A model generated the notes under the pieces. That model saw only the letters and a program-made list of their open reading frames with translations, did no database searches and had not been told where the DNA came from. A stretch of 53,701 nt of DNA from an uncultured Zoogloea sp. (GTDB taxonomy: Bacteria; Pseudomonadota; Gammaproteobacteria; Burkholderiales; Rhodocyclaceae): the NCBI GenBank assembly GCA_937967645.1, contig CALBTT010000075.1, forward strand, positions 1 to 53,701. Reading direction: 5' to 3'. A program made the translations under genes and the position numbers. Within the stretch, counting starts at the first letter, position 1, and each line of letters starts with the position of its first letter. Shown in pieces: positions 1-7,049 of this stretch.

Positions 1-802
1 TGGTGCGGGTGAATACCAGCACCTGGAACCACTGGTGCTTGTTGATCAGGAAGGCCAGGAGTTCGCGCTTCTGCTTCTGCGGGCACAGGTGCACCGACTG
101 CTGGACCAGTTCGGAGGCGGTGTTGCGCTTGGCAACTTCCACATAGCCGGGGTTGTGCAGCAGGCCGTCCGCCAGGGTCTTGATCTCGTCGGAGAAGGTG
201 GCGGAGAAGAGCAGGTTCTGGCGCTTCTTGGGCAGCAGGGCGAGGATCTTCTTGATGTCGCGGATGAAGCCCATGTCGAGCATGCGGTCCGCTTCGTCGA
301 GCACCAGGATCTCCACGCCGGACAGGTCGATGGTCTTCTGGGTGCAGTGGTCGAGCAGGCGGCCCGGGGTGGCCACCAGGATGTCCACCCGCTTCTTGAG
401 CTTGGCGATCTGCGGGTTGATGGCGACGCCGCCGAACATGACCATGGAGGTCAGAGGCAGGTGCTTGCCATAGGTCTGCACGGACTCTTCGACCTGTGCC
501 GCGAGCTCGCGGGTGGGGGTCAGGATCAGGCAGCGGGGCCGGCCGGCCTTCTGGTTGTGGGCGTGGGCTTCCGACAGCAGGTGCAGGATCGGCAGGGTGA
601 AGCCGGCGGTCTTGCCGGTGCCGGTCTGGGCTGCGGCCATCAGGTCGCCGCCGGCGAGGACCAGGGGGATGGCCTGGGCCTGGATGGGGGTGGGGGCCGT
701 GTAGCCGGTGTCGGCAATGGCCTGCTGGATCGGCGCGCTCAGCGCGAGATCGGCAAAAGTGATCGCAACCGCGGCAGGCGCGGTGGACGAGGCTTGGGTC
801 AT
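1..802 (-). CDS. rhlE: DEAD-box ATP-dependent RNA helicase, RhlE-like (3' end outside window)
   Basis: The reverse strand from the ATG at 802 reads through the edge of the window, giving the first 267 residues. I see a Q-motif region (PTPIQAQAIP), Walker A AQTGTGKT, PTRELAAQ, the DEAD box in LDEADRMLDMGF, and the SAT motif. This is the whole first RecA-like domain and the start of the second. The family unwinds short RNA duplexes with ATP in ribosome assembly and RNA decay. The order Q motif - AQTGTGKTAGF - DEADRMLDMGF is typical of RhlE. The C-terminal tail that separates RhlE, DbpA and SrmB types is missing, so the subfamily is probable only. The 263 bases upstream (803-1065) must hold its promoter; no clear element stands out. 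Confidence 0.88.
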   Translation of the reverse strand, partial: MTQASSTAPAAVAITFADLALSAPIQQAIADTGYTAPTPIQAQAIPLVLAGGDLMAAAQTGTGKTAGFTLPILHLLSEAHAHNQKAGRPRCLILTPTRELAAQVEESVQTYGKHLPLTSMVMFGGVAINPQIAKLKKRVDILVATPGRLLDHCTQKTIDLSGVEILVLDEADRMLDMGFIRDIKKILALLPKKRQNLLFSATFSDEIKTLADGLLHNPGYVEVAKRNTASELVQQSVHLCPQKQKRELLAFLINKHQWFQVLVFTRT

Positions 803-1065
803 GGGTCTGTGTGCTCCTGCGACGGCCTGTCTGCCCACAGGGGGCAGCACCAATCGGGGCGGGCGCAACGAGAAGTCCGAGATCGTTGGGATCTGTCGAA
901 ACTTGATATGGGATAGGCCGGTGCGCTGATTGGCAGGCGCACGGTTGGCGGATTGTACGGGGTTGCGGCGCTTCGTGCTGGCCTTTTTGGGTAAAAGGGA
1001 GCGGGAAGGGGAGGTTTTCCTCGCTTTTCCGGCGGTGGGGCAGGGCGGGCAGCTCCACCGGTCGT

Positions 1066-1473
1066 TCAGCGTGGCATGGAGGGGCTCAGCGAGAAGAAGC
1101 CGCGTGCCCTGGCCTGTTCGCCATGGCGGATGATCACCCGGTGGATCAGCCAGCGCCCGTCCCGCAGGCGCCAGGCCCTGAGGGTCTCGGCGTAAGCCAG
1201 CGCCCGGCAGCTGTCTGGTCTGGCCGGGTCCGGGTTCTCTTCCAGGACATAGCAGCTGGCGCAATAGCAGGGCTGGTCGTCTTCGTCCCGGCCGAGGATG
1301 CGCGCGGCCTTCACCAGGTATTCCTTGTAGTGGTCGAAGTAGAGGGGCGCGATGACCTGCTCCCGCCATTCGGGGGGGAGGCCTTCGCTCCAGCGGATGG
1401 CCTGCTCGGGCCGGCGGGCGTGCCCTCCCTTGATGTCGAAATACTGATGTGTGTAGAGCGCGTGACAGGGCAT
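1066..1473 (-). CDS. Unknown 135-residue protein, predicted ModE-regulated
   Basis: I do not recognise this family. The ATG at 1473 is preferred because a GGAGG-type ribosome binding site lies about 8 bases before it. The in-frame ATG at 1530 lies upstream of a ModE box and would place the box inside the gene. The product appears soluble and cytosolic: no signal peptide and no membrane segment. It has a cluster of four cysteines in its middle (CYCASC, then a fourth about 13 residues on), which could bind a metal or form disulfides. The C-terminal half (AYAETLRAWRLRDGRWLIHRVII) looks like the beta-rich end of a small alpha/beta barrel, but this is weak. Its promoter region carries the best ModE operator of the window, which ties it to molybdenum status. 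Confidence 0.7.
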   Translation of the reverse strand: MPCHALYTHQYFDIKGGHARRPEQAIRWSEGLPPEWREQVIAPLYFDHYKEYLVKAARILGRDEDDQPCYCASCYVLEENPDPARPDSCRALAYAETLRAWRLRDGRWLIHRVIIRHGEQARARGFFSLSPSMPR

Positions 1474-1495
1474 GACGGGGCCTCCATTTGCCGGT

Positions 1496-1523
1496 ATTGA
1501 TATATAGTTGGCTATATAGCGAT
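1496..1523. promoter_or_regulatory. ModE-binding site
   Basis: The halves ATTGATATATA and TATATAGCGAT are separated by six bases. The E. coli ModE palindrome is ATCGNTATATA-N6-TATATAACGAT, so only a few positions differ. The box lies 23-50 bases before the ATG at 1473 on the minus strand and about 400 bases before modE. The position fits repression or activation of the small unknown gene. Confidence 0.82.
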
Positions 1524-1855
1524 AAAGCACGGGGCATGCCTGCGAAGCCGGATGGCCGGTGCTTCAGAGTGGACGAAGCCCTTCAGGGGGCGCGAGGCGG
1601 TGAGTGGGGTGATCGGGCAGGGTGGGCAATGTGTCATGAAGATGCCATTTTGTAGGCATCCCTACAATCCCGCCTGGACGTATGTCTGTACTCGGAGAAA
1701 GCCTGTAGATCCTTGGTGCAGCGCCACTCTCGATGGCTTCGACCTTGCCGTCGAATACAGTGTGGCACTGCGCTTCAGGGTGGACGTTCCGGGGGGCGGG
1801 CAGACCCACTGGCGGAGCGGGGGCGCATGCCTGCAACCAGCATGCGATGCCGCAT

Positions 1856-1884
1856 TTGTGGCCCGCTACTTGCTCGAGTACAGT
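1856..1884 (+). promoter_or_regulatory. Candidate sigma-70 promoter of modE-modABC
   Basis: TTGTGG at 1856-1861 and TACAGT at 1879-1884 are 17 bases apart. Matches to -35 and -10 consensus are 3/6 and 4/6. The expected start of transcription, near 1891, falls inside the weak ModE-like site. Confidence 0.4.
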
Positions 1885-1888
1885 ACAT

Positions 1889-1916
1889 AGCGTTGTGTAT
1901 CGATCTATATAGGCGA
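1889..1916. promoter_or_regulatory. Weak ModE-like site before modE
   Basis: AGCGTTGTGTA, six bases, then TATATAGGCGA. The right half keeps TATATA; the left half is degenerate (7 of 11 against consensus). Its place over the predicted transcription start would suit autorepression by ModE bound to molybdate. Confidence 0.4.
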
Positions 1917-1920
1917 ATTG

Positions 1921-2748
1921 ATGAACACCCGACGTCCCGTGCACCACAAGCTTGTCGGAAAGCTGACGGTCGATACCGAGTTCGGCACCTTTCTGGGTGA
2001 CACCCGGATCCGTCTCCTCGAGGCGATCTCCCGCTACGGCTCCATCTCCCAGGCCGCCAAGGCGGTGCCCCTCTCCTACAAGGCCGCCTGGGATGCGGTG
2101 GATGCCATGAACAACCTGGCCGAGGCGCCGCTTGTGGAGCGGGCGGTAGGCGGCAAGCACGGCGGGGGCACCCAGCTCACCGAGTACGGGAGACGGGTGA
2201 TCGCCATGTACCGGGCCGTTGAGCAGGAGTACCAGCAGGCCATCGACCGCCTGGCCGCCCGGCTGGGTGATGGGGGCGAGACCAATGTGCGCCAGTTCCA
2301 GACCCTGCTGCGGCGCATGTCGATGCGCACCAGCGCCCGCAACCAGTTTGTCGGCACCGTTTGCGCCTTGCGCGAAGGGGAGGTCAGCTTCGAAGTGTGC
2401 ATCCGTGTAGATGACGCCAACGAAGTGGTGGCCGTGATCACCCGGGCCAGCGCCGAGAACCTGGAGCTGGGCATCGGCAGCGAGGTGCATGCCTTCGTCA
2501 AGGCGCCCTCGGTGCTGATCATCACCGACCCCCAGGCTCGCACCACGGCCCGCAACCATCTGTGGGGCCAGGTCACCGCCATCCATGAGGGGCCGGTCAG
2601 CTCCGAGGTGACGATCACCCTGCCCAGCGGCCGCAACATCACCTCGGTGGTGACCCACGACAGCATCGACAACCTGGCGCTGTCGGTGGGCAGCCCCGCC
2701 TGCGCGGTGTTCCAGGCCACCTCGGTGATCCTCGCCGTCTTCGATTGA
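1921..2748 (+). CDS. modE: Molybdate-responsive transcriptional regulator ModE
   Basis: The 275-residue product has the ModE plan. An N-terminal LysR-type winged helix lies at about residues 20-85 (ISRYGSISQAAKAVPLSYKAAWDAVDAMNN, then GGKHGGGTQLTEYG). Two tandem Mop (molybdopterin-binding-like) domains follow at about 138-205 and 208-275, each starting with a S/T-x-RNxxxGxV-type motif (TSARNQFVGTV; TTARNHLWGQV). The family binds molybdate in the Mop pair and then DNA. The ATG at 1921 is preferred over the TTG just before it. It leads modABC, 26 bases upstream of modA, and so probably forms one operon with the transporter it controls. Confidence 0.95.
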   Translation: MNTRRPVHHKLVGKLTVDTEFGTFLGDTRIRLLEAISRYGSISQAAKAVPLSYKAAWDAVDAMNNLAEAPLVERAVGGKHGGGTQLTEYGRRVIAMYRAVEQEYQQAIDRLAARLGDGGETNVRQFQTLLRRMSMRTSARNQFVGTVCALREGEVSFEVCIRVDDANEVVAVITRASAENLELGIGSEVHAFVKAPSVLIITDPQARTTARNHLWGQVTAIHEGPVSSEVTITLPSGRNITSVVTHDSIDNLALSVGSPACAVFQATSVILAVFD

Positions 2749-2774
2749 ATTCCAACCCTTGCCGGAGTGATGCC

Positions 2775-3530
2775 ATGCAACCCCCTTTCCGTCGTCTCGC
2801 CCTGTTTGCCGTGCTTGCCGGTGCCGCCCTGACGGCGCGTGCCGAGGAGGTCTCGGTGGCGGTGGCCGCCAATTTCACCGCCCCCATGCAGAAGATCGCC
2901 GCCGAGTTCGAGAAGGCCACCGGCCACAAGGCCCAGCTGATCTTCGGTTCGACGGGCAAGTTCTACGCCCAGATCAAGTCCGGGGCGCCCTTCCAGCTGC
3001 TGCTGGCTGCCGATGACGAGACCCCGGCCAAGCTGGTCAAGGAAGGCGACGCCGTGGCCGGCAGCCAGTTCACCTACGCCATCGGCAAGCTGGTGCTGTG
3101 GTCGCCCAAGCCCGGCTACGTGGATGACAAGGGCGAGGTGCTCAAGTCGGGCAAGTTCGAGCATCTGTCCATCGCCAACCCCAGGCTGGCGCCCTATGGC
3201 CTGGCCGCCACCGAGACGCTCAAGGCCCTCGGCCTGGCGGATGGTCTGCAGTCGAAGATCGTGATGGGCGAGAGCATCACCCAGGCCCAGCAGTTCGTCA
3301 GCTCCGGGAGCGCCGAGCTGGGCTTCATCGCCTTCTCGCAGATCCACAAGGACGGCAGGCTGATCGAAGGTTCCCACTGGCTGGTGCCGGCCAGGTATTA
3401 CAACCAGATCCGTCAGGATGCGGTGGTGCTGGGCAAAGGCAAGGGCAGTGCCGCGGTCGAGGCCCTGACCGGCTTCCTCAAGTCGAAGACGGCGGCCGAG
3501 ATCATCAAGTCCTACGGTTACGATCTCTAA
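2775..3530 (+). CDS. modA: Molybdate ABC transporter, periplasmic substrate-binding protein ModA
   Basis: The 251-residue product begins with a Sec signal peptide (basic RR, hydrophobic stretch, ARAEE cleavage region). It continues as a type II periplasmic binding protein: VAVAANFTAPMQKIAAEFEK, FGSTGKFYAQI and the GESITQAQQFVSSGSAELGFIA region that contributes the oxyanion-binding loops. It delivers molybdate (and by family, tungstate) to ModB. An SD-like GGAG lies 8 bases before the ATG at 2775. It lies between modE and modB, with a 3-base gap to modB, so the genes are cotranscribed. Confidence 0.95.
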   Translation: MQPPFRRLALFAVLAGAALTARAEEVSVAVAANFTAPMQKIAAEFEKATGHKAQLIFGSTGKFYAQIKSGAPFQLLLAADDETPAKLVKEGDAVAGSQFTYAIGKLVLWSPKPGYVDDKGEVLKSGKFEHLSIANPRLAPYGLAATETLKALGLADGLQSKIVMGESITQAQQFVSSGSAELGFIAFSQIHKDGRLIEGSHWLVPARYYNQIRQDAVVLGKGKGSAAVEALTGFLKSKTAAEIIKSYGYDL

Positions 3531-3533
3531 GCC

Positions 3534-4223
3534 ATGCACCTGTCCGCGGATGACTGGTCGGCGATCCGCCTGACCCTGGAGCTGGCCAGCATCGTCACGG
3601 TGCTGCTACTCATCATCGGCACCCCCATCGCCTGGTGGCTGGCCCGCAGCCGCTCGCCGCTGCGCGGTGTGGTGGGGGCCGTGGTGTCCCTGCCGATCGT
3701 GCTCCCGCCCACCGTGCTGGGCTTCTACCTGCTGGTGCTGATGGGGCCGGAGGGGATGGTCGGTCGGCTCACCGAAGCACTGGGGCTGGGGCGGCTGCCC
3801 TTCACCTTCCCCGGCCTGGTGGTGGCATCGATCCTGTATTCGCTGCCCTTCGTGGTGCAGCCGGTGCAGAACGCCTTCATGGCCATGGGGGATCGCCCCC
3901 TGGAGGTGGCGGCCACCCTGCGCGCCTCGCCGCTGCGGACTTTCTTCTGCGTGGCGCTGCCGCTGGCCCGGCCGGGCTTCATCACCGCGGCGATCCTGGG
4001 CTTTGCCCACACGGTGGGCGAGTTCGGCGTGGTGCTGATGATCGGCGGCAACATCCCGGACAAGACCCGCGTCATCTCCATGCAGATCTACAACCACGTG
4101 GAAGCCCTGGAGTACGGTCAGGCCCACGGGCTGGCGGCGATCCTGCTGGCGTTCTCCTTCTTGGTGCTGCTGGCCCTGTACACGGTCGGTGGTGCGCGCA
4201 ACACGCTGGGAGCCGGGCGGTGA
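3534..4223 (+). CDS. modB: Molybdate ABC transporter, membrane permease ModB
   Basis: The product has 229 residues with about five to six hydrophobic membrane segments. The cytoplasmic EAA loop of ABC permeases is visible as EVAATLRASPLRTFFCVALPLARPG. SLPIVLPPTVLGFYLL is typical of ModB. It forms the channel through which molybdate passes from ModA, as a dimer with two ModC subunits. It starts 3 bases after modA stops and overlaps modC by 4 bases, so translation is likely coupled. Confidence 0.95.
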   Translation: MHLSADDWSAIRLTLELASIVTVLLLIIGTPIAWWLARSRSPLRGVVGAVVSLPIVLPPTVLGFYLLVLMGPEGMVGRLTEALGLGRLPFTFPGLVVASILYSLPFVVQPVQNAFMAMGDRPLEVAATLRASPLRTFFCVALPLARPGFITAAILGFAHTVGEFGVVLMIGGNIPDKTRVISMQIYNHVEALEYGQAHGLAAILLAFSFLVLLALYTVGGARNTLGAGR

Positions 4224-5299
4224 GCGGCGGGCTCACGCTGAAGTGCCGGTTGCCGCTGGCCGATTTTGCGCTGGAGGCGGACCTGAGCCTGCCCGGACGC
4301 GGGGTGACGGCCCTGTTCGGACCGTCCGGCTCCGGCAAGACCACCCTGCTGCGCTGCGTGGCGGGCCTGGCCCGGGCGGCGGGGCGGGTGGAGATCAATG
4401 GTGAATGCTGGCAGGACGACGCCCGGCGCATCTTCCTGCCCACCCACAAGCGCCCCCTCGGCTATGTGTTCCAGGAGGCCAGCCTGTTCGCCCACCTGTC
4501 GGTCAGGGCCAACCTCGAGTTCGGCCTCAAGCGTATCGCGCCGGCGCAGCGCAAGGTCGGCTGGGATGCGGCGCTGGAGCTGCTGGGGATCGGCCATCTG
4601 CTGGAGCGGGGCACCGCGGCGCTGTCGGGCGGCGAGCGCCAGCGCGTGGCGATTGCCCGGGCCTTGCTCACCAGTCCGCAGCTGTTGCTGATGGATGAAC
4701 CGCTGGCGGCCCTCGATGGGCGCCGCAAGCAGGAGATCCTGCCCTATCTGGAGCGCCTGCATGATGAGCTGGCGATCCCGGTGCTGTATGTCAGCCATTC
4801 CCCCGACGAGGTGGCCCGGCTGGCCGATCATCTGGTGCTGCTGGAGCAGGGGCAGGTGCTGGCCAGCGGGCCGATCGCCGAGCTCCAGGCCCGCCTCGAC
4901 CTGCCTATGGCCCTCGACGAGGATGCCGCCGTGGTGGTCGACGCCGAAGTCCTGGCCCATGACGAGGCCTACGCCCTGACCCGTCTCGGCCTGGCGGCGG
5001 GTTCCATCCAGGTGACCCGCAAGCCGCTGGCCGTGGGGCGGCGGGCGCGCATCAAGATCCAGGCTCGGGACGTGAGCATCGCCTTGTCGGCAGACAACCC
5101 CTCCAGCATCGTCAACCGCCTGCCGGCACGGGTCCGCGGCTTTGGCGAGGCGGCCCATCCGGCCCAGTGCCTGGTGAGCCTCGACGCAGGCGGCACGCTG
5201 CTGCTGGCCCGCATCACACGGCTATCCCGGGACCAGCTGGGTCTGCGGGAGGGTATGGAGGTCGTGGCCCAGATCAAGTCGGTGGCCCTGCTCGGCTAG
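4220..5299 (+). CDS. modC: Molybdate ABC transporter, ATP-binding protein ModC
   Basis: The GTG at 4220 overlaps the modB stop in a GTGA junction; no better start is near. The 359-residue product has Walker A GPSGSGKTT at about residue 33, signature LSGGERQR, Walker B LLLMDEP, and the H-loop in YVSHSPDE. A C-terminal Mop domain (about 290-355, starting near SSIVNRLPARV) is the part that binds oxyanion in ModC proteins and allows feedback inhibition. It powers molybdate import. The gene ends 30 bases from the convergent stop of the next gene. Confidence 0.95.
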   Translation: MSGGLTLKCRLPLADFALEADLSLPGRGVTALFGPSGSGKTTLLRCVAGLARAAGRVEINGECWQDDARRIFLPTHKRPLGYVFQEASLFAHLSVRANLEFGLKRIAPAQRKVGWDAALELLGIGHLLERGTAALSGGERQRVAIARALLTSPQLLLMDEPLAALDGRRKQEILPYLERLHDELAIPVLYVSHSPDEVARLADHLVLLEQGQVLASGPIAELQARLDLPMALDEDAAVVVDAEVLAHDEAYALTRLGLAAGSIQVTRKPLAVGRRARIKIQARDVSIALSADNPSSIVNRLPARVRGFGEAAHPAQCLVSLDAGGTLLLARITRLSRDQLGLREGMEVVAQIKSVALLG

Positions 5300-5329
5300 G
5301 CGGGGCTGCCGCCGTGCCGGGGAGGGGCG

Positions 5330-6664
5330 TCAGGGCAGTGACTTGAGGCGCCGGTAAAGGGTCCGCTCGCTCATCCCGAGGCGCGCGGCCAGCGTCCTGC
5401 GGGAGCCCCGATGGTCACGTACGATGGCGGCCAGCTCCGCGTTGCTCAGGCCGGCGGCAGACCTGAGGGCGGACTCCTCCGCATCCGCATGGCGGGGGCG
5501 CGGCAGCGCCGCGGGCTCCGGGGCCGGCGGACTGTGCAGCTCCTCGGGCAGGTGGCGGACCTGCAGGGTGTCGCCATCGCACAGCAGGCTGGCGCGCTGC
5601 AGGATGTTGCGCAGCTCGCGCACGTTGCCCGGGTAGGCGTAGGCCTCCAGGCAGGCTAGGGTGTCGGGGGCGAAGCTCAGGCGCCGTTCGGGAGCGACCC
5701 GCTCCAGCAAGGTTTCGGCCAGCAGGGCGATGTCTTCCCGGCGCTGGCGCAGGGGCGGCAGACAGATCGGGAAGGTGTTCACCCGATAGAAGAGGTCCTG
5801 GCGGAACTGGCCGCTGTCGACCAGCGCCTTCAGCGGCCGGTGGGTGGCGGAGATCAGGCGGATGTCGGCGCGCAGCAGCTCGGTGCTGCCGACCCGCCGA
5901 TAGGTGCCGGTTTCCAGCAGGCGCAACAGCTTGACCTGCATGCTCAGCGGGATGTCGCCCATCTCGTCGAGGAACAGGGTGCCGCCGCCGGCAGCTTCCA
6001 CCAGGCCGGCCTTGCGGGACGTGGCCCCGGTGAAGGCGCCGCGCTCATGGCCGAACAGCTCGCTTTCGAACAGGGTCTCGGTGAGGCCGGAACAATCCAC
6101 GGCTACGAACGCTCCTGCTGTGCGGCGGCTGGCGTCGTGGATGGCCTGGGCGACCAGTTCCTTGCCGGTGCCTGACTCGCCCTGCAGCAGCACGGTGGCT
6201 TCCGACGGGGCGACCCGGGCCACCAGTTCCAGCATGGCCCGGAAGGCCGGCGCGCGGCCGGTCAGCTGCGGTGCGTCGGCCAGCCCCCGCGCCACCGGCA
6301 GCGGCTCCAGCTTCTCGATGAAATAGGCGATCCGGCCGGCGTTGTCGCGGATCGGTGACAGCTCGATGTTCTCGTAGCTTTCGCCCGCCGAGGTGTGATG
6401 CAGATGCACCACCCGCTCCCGCTGACCCGACTTGAGGCTGCGCGCCAGCGGGCAGGACTCGCCCGCCTGGTCGCAGGGGACCGCATAGCGGTGGGAGACC
6501 TCGAAGCAGGTGCGCCCGATGATCTCCGCCGAGGGGCCGGCGTTGGCGCGGTAGGCCGCGTTGGCCGCCAGGATCCGGTAGTTGCGGTCGCACAGGATGT
6601 GCGGCTCCGGCAGGGTCTCGAGGAAGGACACGAGCTCGGGCAAGGGGGGCGGGGTGGCGGTCAT
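5330..6664 (-). CDS. Sigma-54-dependent activator with a Cys-containing PAS domain
   Basis: The 444-residue product has an N-terminal PAS domain (about 8-120), a sigma-54 AAA+ domain (about 130-360) with Walker A GESGTGKE, GAFTGA loop, and Walker B GGTLFLDEM, and a C-terminal Fis-type helix-turn-helix (SNAELAAIVRDHRGSRRTLAARLGMS). The PAS has a group of cysteines (CFEV, VPCDQ, ESCPL) that could sense redox or hold a cofactor. The ATG at 6664 gives a normal N-terminus; an ATG at 6820 would run through the control region. It is divergent from the cytochrome bd operon, whose promoter has a sigma-54-like element, so it is the likely activator of cydAB. The signal is not visible in sequence. Confidence 0.85.
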   Translation of the reverse strand: MTATPPPLPELVSFLETLPEPHILCDRNYRILAANAAYRANAGPSAEIIGRTCFEVSHRYAVPCDQAGESCPLARSLKSGQRERVVHLHHTSAGESYENIELSPIRDNAGRIAYFIEKLEPLPVARGLADAPQLTGRAPAFRAMLELVARVAPSEATVLLQGESGTGKELVAQAIHDASRRTAGAFVAVDCSGLTETLFESELFGHERGAFTGATSRKAGLVEAAGGGTLFLDEMGDIPLSMQVKLLRLLETGTYRRVGSTELLRADIRLISATHRPLKALVDSGQFRQDLFYRVNTFPICLPPLRQRREDIALLAETLLERVAPERRLSFAPDTLACLEAYAYPGNVRELRNILQRASLLCDGDTLQVRHLPEELHSPPAPEPAALPRPRHADAEESALRSAAGLSNAELAAIVRDHRGSRRTLAARLGMSERTLYRRLKSLP

Positions 6665-6752
6665 CGCGGGCTCGTTGTCTGCCAGGTTGGCGGTTGAATT
6701 GGCAGAAAAATGCTGACATGGCAGTGTGGCAGCGTCAAGCCGCTGCGGCTGA

Positions 6753-6791
6753 TTGTCACGTGCGACAAAGTGCAAGGCTTTGTCATGACAA
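6753..6791. promoter_or_regulatory. Nested palindromes, candidate enhancer for the sigma-54 activator
   Basis: Three inverted repeats interlock here: TTGTC/GACAA at 6753-6768, GACAAAG/CTTTGTC with a 7-base loop at 6764-6784, and a perfect 12-base palindrome TTGTCATGACAA at 6780-6791. They end 23 bases before the -24 element. That is close for an enhancer, but the repeated TTGTC half-site argues for a dimeric or oligomeric binding protein. Confidence 0.55.
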
Positions 6792-6814
6792 GGATTTTTG
6801 ATTATTGGGGAGAA

Positions 6815-6830
6815 TGGCACGGGTCTTGAT
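6815..6830 (+). promoter_or_regulatory. Candidate sigma-54 (-24/-12) promoter of the cyd operon
   Basis: TGGCACG-GGTC-TTGAT matches the consensus TGGCACG-N4-TTGCW except for A instead of C in the -12 element. It lies 13 bases before the cydP ATG, so transcription would start near that codon. Confidence 0.5.
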
Positions 6831-6842
6831 TAGCACGTTCTG

Positions 6843-7049
6843 ATGTTCAAGAAAGGCTGCCAAACCGTGACTTCTTCCGACGCGCGCCTGCGGCGCCATC
6901 TGGGCTGGGTCGTCGCCCTCAAGCTGATCGCTCTCGTCGCCCTGTGGTGGTTCTGCGTGCGTGATGCCGGGCTGCGTGTCGATCCGGCAGCGGTATTGAG
7001 GCAGTTCGCCCCCCACCCCATCGCGCAAGGAGCCCCCCATGGTCAGTGA
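6843..7049 (+). CDS. cydP: Small cytochrome bd-associated protein CydP
   Basis: The product has 68 residues with one hydrophobic segment (WVVALKLIALVALWWFCVRD) after a basic start. This pattern matches the small CydP proteins encoded just before cydA in many beta- and gammaproteobacteria, which associate with bd oxidase. It overlaps cydA by 11 bases, so translation is probably coupled. A start at residue 10 or 11 would fit the family equally well; the ATG at 6843 has AAG-rich sequence rather than a clear ribosome binding site around it. Confidence 0.75.
   Translation: MFKKGCQTVTSSDARLRRHLGWVVALKLIALVALWWFCVRDAGLRVDPAAVLRQFAPHPIAQGAPHGQ

Larger units (their letters stand above)
1474..1920. 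other. Divergent control region between the unknown gene and modE
   Basis: These 447 bases hold no gene I can support. They contain a strong ModE box (1496-1523), a perfect 7-4-7 inverted repeat TTGTAGG/CCTACAA at 1650-1667 of unknown role, and a candidate promoter and weaker ModE-like site just before modE. I saw no molybdenum-cofactor riboswitch-like structure, but long RNA folds cannot be excluded by eye. Confidence 0.6.

Noticed and set aside
1552..1890. 112-codon plus-strand reading frame between the unknown gene and modE
   Set aside because: No ribosome binding site, unlikely composition and no recognisable motifs; it runs through the mod control region.
6780..6850. Possible FNR/ANR box before cydP
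   Set aside because: TTGAT occurs but the second half ATCAA does not follow at four bases.
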